Shown here piece by piece: positions 1-5,476 of a stretch of DNA of 13,917 bases; the stretch's first letter is position 1; each line of letters begins with the position of its first letter. The notes below the pieces were generated by a model, which was not told the DNA's origin, did no database searches, and saw only the letters and a program-made list of their open reading frames with translations. The DNA is from JABFRZ01 sp031413955 (lineage in GTDB: Bacteria; Planctomycetota; UBA1135; GCA-002686595). The stretch lies in contig JANOGB010000582.1 of NCBI GenBank assembly GCA_031413955.1, forward strand, positions 1 to 13,917. Reading direction: 5' to 3'. The position numbers and the translations under genes were made by a program.

Positions 1-462
1 GCGAGTCCCGAGCGTGCGCAGCTCTCGACTGTCTACTTCGCGAGCGAGTTCGTCGCCGCAGGCACGCCGCTGGCCGACTTCGCGGACCGGGGCCGGCTCG
101 GGGTGCGCGAGCGACTCGCGCTCTTCCAGGAGGCCTGCTCCGCCGTGGCACACGCCCATCGGCACGGCGTCCCGCACGGCAACCTGAGCGCGGCCAACGT
201 GCTCGTCGATGTGCGCGGCTCCGTGCGCATCCTCGACTTCGGCGTGGCCATGGTCCTGGCCGAGCCGACCGCGGCCGGCGCGGAGCGCGACGACGTGGCC
301 GCGCTCGGCACGCGGCTGGCAGCTCTCTTCGACGCGCCGAGCGGTCCCGACGACCGCATGTCTTGCGCAGCGCGCGAACTCGCACGACGCGCCAGCGACC
401 CCGATCCGCGCCGCCGTCCCGCCTCGGTGGAAGGGCTGGCGGAAGAACTCCCGAGTGCCTGA
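1..462 (+). CDS. C-terminal part of a kinase-fold protein, probable pseudokinase (5' end outside window)
   Basis: The frame is open from base 1 to a TGA at 460-462, so the start lies to the left. The translation shows the C-lobe of a bacterial (Hanks-type) Ser/Thr kinase. A helix with AVAHAHRHGVPHG leads into the catalytic-loop segment HGNLSAANVLVD, followed by LDFGVA. The usual HRDxKxxN loop is altered: the catalytic Asp position holds Asn (HGN), the Lys is absent and the later Asn is kept. DFG is intact. The activation segment is almost missing. No GTxxYMAPE motif follows DFG, and the chain passes quickly to DDVAALG, the equivalent of DVYSLG. The protein ends with a degenerate RR-rich helix, with no transmembrane or extra domain behind it. 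I infer a pseudokinase that scaffolds or binds nucleotide. The ATP-binding lobe is not visible, so residual activity cannot be excluded. It converges with the flavin reductase gene, leaving 7 bases between the stops. Confidence 0.72.
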   Translation, partial: ASPERAQLSTVYFASEFVAAGTPLADFADRGRLGVRERLALFQEACSAVAHAHRHGVPHGNLSAANVLVDVRGSVRILDFGVAMVLAEPTAAGAERDDVAALGTRLAALFDAPSGPDDRMSCAARELARRASDPDPRRRPASVEGLAEELPSA

Positions 463-469
463 GGCCCGA

Positions 470-1993
470 TCAAGGCGGGTTCGTCGCGCCCTGCTCGCGC
501 CAGGCCGGCGGCTCGAGGCGGCGCTTGCCGTCCTTGGTGCGCTTCGGCGCCGCTGCCGCTCCGGCGCGCGCGTCGGGCCCCTCGAACTCCCGGTCCCAGA
601 GCTGGCAGGTGACCTCGACGTGCTTCTGGTCGAGGCCCTCGCAGTAGTTCGTGTAGAGGCAGCGGCGGATCTCGGCGCCGCGGCCGAGCTCCAGCTTGAG
701 CCACCAGTCGGGGTCGGCTAGCGATTGGCGCGCGGCGCCAACGAGATCGCACGTGCCGTCGCGCAACGCGACCTCGGCGAGCTCGAAGGAGTTGATGCCG
801 CCGCAGGCGACGATCGGCGTCGTGCAGCCGGCCGCACGCACACGCTCGCGGATGGCGCGCGCGTGGGGGAGGTTGCGGCCGAAGGGGCCGCCGGGGACGT
901 AGACGGTCGGCATGCAGGCGAGCCCGCTCGGGCCGGTGTAGGGGTAGGCGGCCTCGCCGACCTTGGGTTGCTTGGCGTCGTCGAACTTGCCGCCGCGCGA
1001 GAGGGAGAGGTAGTCGACGCCGGCGCGCGCGAAGGACTCGCCGAAGAAGAGCGCGTCGTTGAGGGTGCTGCCGCCGGGAATGCCTTCCTCCGACAGGTAG
1101 CGGAGGCCGACGGTGAAGTCGCGACCCACCGCGGCACGTACGGCGGCGAGGACCTCGAGCGGCAAGCGCACGCGGCCTTCCAGGCTGCCGCCGTAGCCAT
1201 CCGTGCGCGTGTTCGTGCGCGAGAGGAACGAGGCCAGGGTGTAGGCGTGGGCGAAGTGCAGCTCGACGCCGTCGAACCCGGCCGCGCGCGCTCTCTCGGC
1301 GGCCGCTGCGAAGAGCCCGGGCAGGACGCGCGGCAACTCGGCGATGGCGGGCACGTCCTCATCGGTGACGCGCTCGCGATGGCCGAACTCGAGGTCTTCG
1401 GCCTCGCGCGTGGAAAGGAGTGCGAGTAGGGCCTGGTGGGGGAGGGTCGAGAGCGCCGTGCGCACCTCGGCCTCGCTGCCGCGCGCCGCCGCGCACAGAT
1501 CGAGCCTTTCCAGGCCCGCACGGTGGTGGGGGCGGAGCTCCAGGAACTCGGCCAGAAAGCGCTCCTTCTGCGGCCGCCGGCGGATGCGCAGGAAGTCGAT
1601 GATCTGGAGCACGAAGCGCGTCGCGCCGCCCGAGCGCTCGCGCACCGTCTCGACCAGCTCGCACAGGCCCGGCACGAAGCGCTCGTGCCCGATGCGCAAC
1701 AGCGGCCCGCTCGGCACGTCGCGGATGCCGGTGGCCTCGACCACCAGCACGCCCGGCCTGCCGTCGGCGAAGCGCCCGTACCAGTCGCGCACCTCGCGCG
1801 TGACGAAGCCGTCCTCCGTGGCGCGCCACGGCACCATGGCCGGCACCCATGTGCGCGTGCGTGCCGTGAACGCGCCGATGCGCAGGGGCGAGAAGAGCAC
1901 GCTCGCGCGCGCTTCTTCGCGGCTCGGCCAGCGCGCCGGCGGGATCGGGACGCGCACGCGTTTCGGCGCGGGCGAGGCGGAGTCGGTGCTCAC
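470..1993 (-). CDS. Old Yellow Enzyme-type NADH:flavin oxidoreductase, 507 aa
   Basis: This predicted FMN-dependent TIM-barrel ene-reductase reduces an activated C=C bond of an unknown substrate. Family signatures in order are LFSPLRIGAFTARTR near residues 34-46, VLVVEATGI near 82-90, GFDGVELHFAHAYTLASFLS near 239-258 and NTRTDGYGGSLEGR near 261-274. His246 and His249 fit the His/His pair of the family's active site. Near the end, ACGGI and DLVGAARQSLADPDW form the FMN-phosphate region. A C-x2-T-x2-C-x11-C stretch at 445-463 resembles the [4Fe-4S] motif of 2,4-dienoyl-CoA reductase, with one Cys changed to Thr and one residue deleted. The FAD/NADPH domains of that enzyme are absent. Relative to ordinary members there is about 40 residues of extra helix around 150-200. 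The GTG at 1993 is chosen because barrel homology starts soon after it. The frame stays open to 2416, but that part lies antisense to the SDR gene. The gene is divergent from the SDR operon, suggesting a shared control region. Confidence 0.82.
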   Translation of the reverse strand: MSTDSASPAPKRVRVPIPPARWPSREEARASVLFSPLRIGAFTARTRTWVPAMVPWRATEDGFVTREVRDWYGRFADGRPGVLVVEATGIRDVPSGPLLRIGHERFVPGLCELVETVRERSGGATRFVLQIIDFLRIRRRPQKERFLAEFLELRPHHRAGLERLDLCAAARGSEAEVRTALSTLPHQALLALLSTREAEDLEFGHRERVTDEDVPAIAELPRVLPGLFAAAAERARAAGFDGVELHFAHAYTLASFLSRTNTRTDGYGGSLEGRVRLPLEVLAAVRAAVGRDFTVGLRYLSEEGIPGGSTLNDALFFGESFARAGVDYLSLSRGGKFDDAKQPKVGEAAYPYTGPSGLACMPTVYVPGGPFGRNLPHARAIRERVRAAGCTTPIVACGGINSFELAEVALRDGTCDLVGAARQSLADPDWWLKLELGRGAEIRRCLYTNYCEGLDQKHVEVTCQLWDREFEGPDARAGAAAAPKRTKDGKRRLEPPAWREQGATNPP

Positions 1994-2028
1994 GCCGCCA
2001 GCGTAGCGGAGCGCGGCACCGAATTTTT

Positions 2029-2042
2029 CGCGTCTCGACGCG
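2029..2042. promoter_or_regulatory. Inverted repeat between divergent genes, candidate operator
   Basis: The 112-base gap between the flavin reductase and the SDR gene holds a perfect inverted repeat, CGCGTC-TC-GACGCG, next to an AATTTTT run at 2022-2028. The position, 36 bases from one start codon and 64 from the other, suits an operator for a regulator controlling both genes. No regulator gene is in the window. In GC-rich DNA short palindromes arise by chance, so this is a weak call. Confidence 0.33.
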
Positions 2043-2105
2043 CTTCTCGCTCGTCCGTGCGCCGAGTTCGTAGCCAGCTCGCGCTTTTCCGGGCAAACTA
2101 GCAGG

Positions 2106-2927
2106 ATGCCCCAGAAGCCCGAGCGGCACGTCGCGCTCGTCACGGGCGGCAGCCGAGGCATTGGCGAGGTCATCTGCCGCCGCGTGGCGCGCGATGGCAT
2201 TTCGGTGCTGGTGGCGGCGCGCTCGGGCGAGCAGTGCGCCAAGGTCGCCGACGCGATCCGCGCGGCGGGCGGCACGGCCTGGCCGCTCCAGCTCGACGTC
2301 GGCGATCCGGCCTCGATCACGGCCGCGCTGGAGGAGGCGCGCAAGCTGACCGGGCCGTTCGGCTCGATCGACTGGCTGGTGAACAACGCGGGCATCGCCG
2401 AGAGCGCGCCCTTCACGGACGAGAAGCGCGAGGCGCGCTTCCAGCGTCATTTCGAGACCAACTTCCACGGCGCGCGGCGGCTGATGGAGGCCCTGCTCCC
2501 GGGCATGGAGGCGCGCGACTATGGGCGCGTCGTCAACGTGGCTTCCTCGGCCGGGCTGCGCGGCTACGCCTACGTCACGGCCTATTGCGCCTCGAAGTTC
2601 GCGCTGGTGGGCTATTCCTTGGCCGTCGCGGACGAGCTCGAGGGCACGGGCGTGCACGTCAACCTGGTGTGCCCGCACTACGTCGATTCGCCGCTGCTGG
2701 CCGAGTCGGTGCAGCGCCTGGCCAAGAAGACGCGCATGCAGGAGTCGCTGGCGCGCGAGTTCTTCCGGCGCTCGAACCCGGGCGAGCAGCTGGTGACGAT
2801 GGACGAGGTCGCGGGCGCCGTGCTGCATCTCTTGCGCGGCGAGGAGCAGGGCGCGGTCGTCGAGCTGGACGGCTCGGCCGAACGCAAGCTGCGCCACCCC
2901 AATCGCCAGAGCGAGGTCCACTCGTGA
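2106..2927 (+). CDS. Short-chain dehydrogenase/reductase (SDR), 273 aa
   Basis: This is a classical NAD(P)-dependent SDR that probably oxidises a hydroxyacyl or ring alcohol, or reduces the ketone. Cofactor motif TGGSRGIG is at 13-20, a DV pair near 64-65 contacts the adenine, and NNAG is at 93-96. The catalytic set is Asn119, Ser147, Tyr160 and Lys164 (YCASK). The family-typical length is slightly exceeded by a C-terminal helix containing KKTRMQESLAREFF, which probably shapes the substrate lid. Arg residues after the first glycine motif (AARS, 38-40) suggest NADP(H) preference, but this is inference. The ATG at 2106 is the natural start because the Rossmann strand begins seven residues later. 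The ribosome site is weak (GCAGG directly before ATG). The stop overlaps the GTG of the Rid gene by four bases (GTGA, 2924-2927), so the two are translationally coupled. The substrate cannot be read from the sequence. Confidence 0.88.
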   Translation: MPQKPERHVALVTGGSRGIGEVICRRVARDGISVLVAARSGEQCAKVADAIRAAGGTAWPLQLDVGDPASITAALEEARKLTGPFGSIDWLVNNAGIAESAPFTDEKREARFQRHFETNFHGARRLMEALLPGMEARDYGRVVNVASSAGLRGYAYVTAYCASKFALVGYSLAVADELEGTGVHVNLVCPHYVDSPLLAESVQRLAKKTRMQESLAREFFRRSNPGEQLVTMDEVAGAVLHLLRGEEQGAVVELDGSAERKLRHPNRQSEVHS

Positions 2928-3328
2928 GCCTGGAGTTCGTCGAGCCGGAGGGTTGGGAGCCGCCCAGCGGCTACTCGAACGGCGTGCGCGCGCCAGCCGG
3001 AGCGCGTCTGCTCTTCGTGGCCGGGCAGATCGCCTGGGATGCCGACCAGGTGCTGGTCGGAAAAGGCGACTTCGCCGCGCAGTTCCGCCAGGCGCTCGCC
3101 AACGTGCTGGCCGTGGTCGACGCCGCCGGCGGCGAGCCCGCCCACCTCGCCAGCCTGACGGTGTTCGTGAAGGACAAGCGCGCCTACCTGACCAGCAAGG
3201 CCGCGCTCGGGAAGATCTGGCGGGAGCTCGTCGGCCGCCACTACCCGGCCATGGCGCTGGTACAAGTGGTCGACCTGCTCGAGAAGGACGCGCTGGTCGA
3301 GCTCCAGGCCATCGCGGCGATCGGCTGA
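2924..3328 (+). CDS. Rid (YjgF/YER057c/UK114) family protein without the catalytic arginine, 134 aa
   Basis: The product is a small trimer-forming Rid-fold protein. Recognisable parts are the SNGVRAP start of the core, LLFVAGQIAWD near 29-39, the helix FAAQFRQALANVLAVVDAAGG near 50-70 followed by LTVFVKD, and the closing YPAMALVQVVDLL...LVELQAIA. In RidA deaminases the segment reads PAR, and that Arg is essential for hydrolysing reactive enamines. Here it reads PAM (Met110). A Glu close to the usual position is kept (Glu126). The protein therefore belongs with the Rid branches that lack the arginine and whose chemistry is largely unknown. The start is GTG at 2924, overlapping the SDR stop, and homology covers the whole frame. 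Rid proteins of this sort occur in gene clusters for CoA-dependent 2-aminobenzoate breakdown, where imine or enamine intermediates are plausible. A role in this operon is inference. Confidence 0.85.
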   Translation: MSLEFVEPEGWEPPSGYSNGVRAPAGARLLFVAGQIAWDADQVLVGKGDFAAQFRQALANVLAVVDAAGGEPAHLASLTVFVKDKRAYLTSKAALGKIWRELVGRHYPAMALVQVVDLLEKDALVELQAIAAIG

Positions 3329-3343
3329 GCCGCTCGCGCTTGC

Positions 3344-3349
3344 TAGAGT
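3344..3349 (+). promoter_or_regulatory. Possible -10 element before the crotonase gene
   Basis: TAGAGT lies within the 56-base gap between the Rid and crotonase genes, 35 bases before the ATG. The context, TGCTAGAGT, resembles the CGCTAGAAT found before the sigma factor gene. No clear -35 box is seen. It could be an internal promoter of the operon or chance. Confidence 0.2.
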
Positions 3350-3384
3350 CGAGCCAAGGCAGCTCTGGAGTCCTGCACGAACAC

Positions 3385-4212
3385 ATGAACCCCCGACACT
3401 TCCGCTGGTCCGAGACCGACGGCGTCGGCACGATCCGGCTCGATCGGCCCGAGCGGCTGAACGCGCTCACGTTCGATTCCTATGCCGAGCTGCGCGACGC
3501 CTTCGTGACGCTGCGCACGCGCGATGCGGTGCGCTGCGTGGTGATCACCGGCACGGGGCGTGCGTTCTGCACCGGCGGCGACGTGAAGGACATCATCGGC
3601 AAGCTGTTCGGCAAGAGCGACGCCGAGCTGCTGGCCTTCACGCGCATGACGTGCGACCTGATCGGCAACATGCGCGCGCTCGAGAAGCCGATCGTGGCCG
3701 CGCTGAACGGCACGACCTGCGGCGCGGGCGCGGTGATCGCGGCGGCGGCGGACCTGCGCGTGGCGGCCGAGAGCGCGAAGATCGCGTTCCTGTTCACCAA
3801 GGTCGGGCTCTCGGGCGCCGACATGGGCGCGGCCTGGCTGCTGCCGCGCATCGTGGGTTTGGGGCTCGCGAGCGAGCTCCTGATGCTGGGTGAGTTCATC
3901 GATGCGCGCAGAGCGGAGCGGATCGGGCTGTACAACCAGGTCGTGCCGGACGCCGAGCTGGAGAAGACGGCGCAGGCGCTCGCTTTGAAGCTTGCGAACG
4001 GGACCTCACGCGGGCTCGCGGTGACGAAGCGCATGCTGAACGCCGAGGCTTCGATGACGCTCGAGGCGGCGCTGCAAGCCGAGGGCTGGATCCAGGCCGT
4101 GTGCATGCAACACCCCGACTACCGCGAGGCCTACGAGGCGTTCCTCGCCAAGCGCGCGCCCGACTTCGTCCAGCACGCGCCCGGGGCGCGCGCAGTGGAG
4201 CGGGCTCGGTGA
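3385..4212 (+). CDS. Crotonase (enoyl-CoA hydratase/isomerase) family protein with atypical active site, 275 aa
   Basis: This crotonase-fold enzyme acts on a CoA thioester. The N-terminal strand reads TIRLDRPERLNAL (16-28), and the oxyanion-hole segments are AFCTGGD (60-66) and NGTTCGAGA (109-116). The C-terminal half has GLGLASELLMLGEFIDA followed by a helical trimerisation region. In true hydratases two Glu residues catalyse water addition. By alignment the first is Val117 here and the second is about Lys139, so ordinary hydration is unlikely. An Asp in SGADMG (Asp146) lies where dienoyl-CoA isomerases and some hydrolase or dehalogenase members place a catalytic Asp. Isomerase, hydrolase or ring-opening activity is therefore more likely. 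The ATG at 3385 directly precedes the family's first strand. The ribosome site is poor: TGGAG lies about 14 bases upstream. The stop overlaps the acyl-CoA dehydrogenase GTG by four bases (GTGA). Confidence 0.87.
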   Translation: MNPRHFRWSETDGVGTIRLDRPERLNALTFDSYAELRDAFVTLRTRDAVRCVVITGTGRAFCTGGDVKDIIGKLFGKSDAELLAFTRMTCDLIGNMRALEKPIVAALNGTTCGAGAVIAAAADLRVAAESAKIAFLFTKVGLSGADMGAAWLLPRIVGLGLASELLMLGEFIDARRAERIGLYNQVVPDAELEKTAQALALKLANGTSRGLAVTKRMLNAEASMTLEAALQAEGWIQAVCMQHPDYREAYEAFLAKRAPDFVQHAPGARAVERAR

Positions 4213-5357
4213 TCGAGGAGCTGCGAGGGCGCGCGCGCGCGCTCGGCGAGCGGCTCGCGCCGCGTCTCGCCGTGCTGGAAGAAGAGGAAGCCGCGCGCGC
4301 GGCACTGAAGGGGTTGGCCGAGGAGGGGCTATGTGCCTGGTGCGTGCCCGAGCGCGACGGCGGCGCGGCGACGCGCGGCCTCGTGGCCGAGGACGGTCTC
4401 CCCCCCGACGTCGTTTCCGTGCGCGCGCTGTGCGCGCTGCGCGACGAGCTCGCCTACCACTCCGGCATGCTCGACGTGATGCTCGTCATGCAGGGCCTGG
4501 GCTCGTTTCCGGTCGCGCTGGGAGGTTCGGCGAGCTTGCGCAAGGAGGTCCTGCCCCCCGTCGCGGCGGGGAAATCCATCGCGGCCTTCGCGCTGACCGA
4601 GCCCGGCGCGGGCTCGAACCTCGGCGACGTGAGCACGCGCGCCGAGCGGCGCGGGAGCGGCTGGGTGCTCGACGGCCACAAGACCTTCATCTCGAACGCG
4701 CCCATCGCGCACTTCTTCACCGTGCTGGCGCGCACCGGCGAGCCCGCGCAGGGCGAGCCGGGGCTGTCGATGTTCTTCGTGCCGAGCGACGCCTGGGGGC
4801 TCGACGTGCAGCCCTTCGAGGTGCTCGCCCCGCATCCGATCGGAGACGTGATCCTGAAGGGCTGCGAGATCCCGGGCGAGTTCCTGCTCGGCAAGGTTGG
4901 CCAAGGGCTCGAGCTCGCCCTCGGCACGCTGGCGTGTTTCCGCACCTCGGTCGCGGCCGCGGCCAACGGCTTCGCGCGCCGCGCCCTCGACGAGTCGCGC
5001 GCGCACCTCAAGGCGCGCGTGCAGGGCGGCAAGGCGCTCGCCCGGCATCAGGTGCTGCGCTTCGATCTTGCCGAGATGGACGTGCAGCTGCGCGCGGCCC
5101 AGCTCCTCGTGGCCGAGGCCGCTGAGCAAGTCGACACGGCCCAGGAGTCCACCCTCGCCGTCGCGCGCGCCAAGCTGTTCGCGACCGAGGCGGCCGGCTG
5201 GATCTGCGACCGCGCCGTGCAGCTCCACGGCGGTCTGGGGGTGAAAAAGGGCTCCGTAGTCGAACGCCTCTACCGCGACGTGCGCGCCCTGCGCATCTAC
5301 GAGGGCACGAGCGAGATCCAGAAGGGGATCATCGCGCGCGAGCTGCTCGGGGATTGA
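4209..5357 (+). CDS. Acyl-CoA dehydrogenase, 382 aa
   Basis: This FAD-dependent enzyme abstracts the alpha proton and removes a beta hydride from an acyl-CoA, passing electrons to electron-transfer flavoprotein. No ETF gene is in the window. The three-part fold is visible: helical N-terminus (about 1-125), the FAD/substrate segment FALTEPGAGSN (127-137) with beta domain up to about 230, and a C-terminal helical bundle. AVQLHGGLG (336-344) is the flavin-binding segment. Glu365 in RIYEGTSEIQ matches the catalytic base of short- and medium-chain enzymes. The GTG at 4209 overlaps the crotonase stop. The frame is open further left, but that part lies inside the crotonase gene. The first 60 residues are a divergent, Arg/Glu-rich helix region, shorter than in many relatives. 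Substrate unknown. By context it may act on an alicyclic or branched CoA ester. Confidence 0.92.
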   Translation: MIEELRGRARALGERLAPRLAVLEEEEAARAALKGLAEEGLCAWCVPERDGGAATRGLVAEDGLPPDVVSVRALCALRDELAYHSGMLDVMLVMQGLGSFPVALGGSASLRKEVLPPVAAGKSIAAFALTEPGAGSNLGDVSTRAERRGSGWVLDGHKTFISNAPIAHFFTVLARTGEPAQGEPGLSMFFVPSDAWGLDVQPFEVLAPHPIGDVILKGCEIPGEFLLGKVGQGLELALGTLACFRTSVAAAANGFARRALDESRAHLKARVQGGKALARHQVLRFDLAEMDVQLRAAQLLVAEAAEQVDTAQESTLAVARAKLFATEAAGWICDRAVQLHGGLGVKKGSVVERLYRDVRALRIYEGTSEIQKGIIARELLGD

Positions 5358-5368
5358 GGGTCCGGCCA

Positions 5369-5396
5369 CGCCGTTCGCGGCGCCAGCGAGGTTTTT
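5369..5396 (+). terminator. Candidate intrinsic terminator after the acyl-CoA dehydrogenase gene
   Basis: Eleven bases after the stop is CGCCG-TTCG-CGGCG (5369-5382), a perfect five-pair stem closed by the very stable UUCG tetraloop. A run of five T follows at 5392-5396. The nine bases between stem and T-run are longer than in a classical terminator, which lowers confidence. Confidence 0.4.
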
Positions 5397-5440
5397 CACC
5401 AGAGATCGCCAACGTCGCCTGGGCAGCTGCATCTCCTGGG

Positions 5441-5454
5441 AGACGCAGGCGTCT
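5441..5454. promoter_or_regulatory. Inverted repeat before the propeller-protein gene
   Basis: AGACGC-AG-GCGTCT is a perfect 6+6 inverted repeat ending 22 bases before the ATG of the repeat protein, just ahead of its ribosome site GGAG (5466-5469). A TACACT sequence (5454-5459) overlaps its end and might be a -10 box, but no -35 box is apparent. It could be an operator or a 5'-leader hairpin. Confidence 0.25.
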
Positions 5455-5476
5455 ACACTCGTACCGGAGTTCTTCC

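Noticed and set aside
1994..2416. N-terminal extension of the flavin reductase frame on the minus strand
   Set aside because: The extra 141 codons lie across the divergent gap and antisense to the start of the SDR gene, and the extension has no oxidoreductase-like features.
1359..3470. Very long open minus-strand frame (about 700 codons)
   Set aside because: It overlaps both the flavin reductase in another frame and the SDR/Rid genes in antisense. Its Arg/Ala/Pro-rich, low-information translation is the usual shadow in very GC-rich DNA.
5354..5476. Upstream extension of the propeller protein
   Set aside because: It would begin within the acyl-CoA dehydrogenase stop region, cross the terminator-like hairpin and place 41 Arg-rich residues before the signal peptide. 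ATG 5477 has a good ribosome site.
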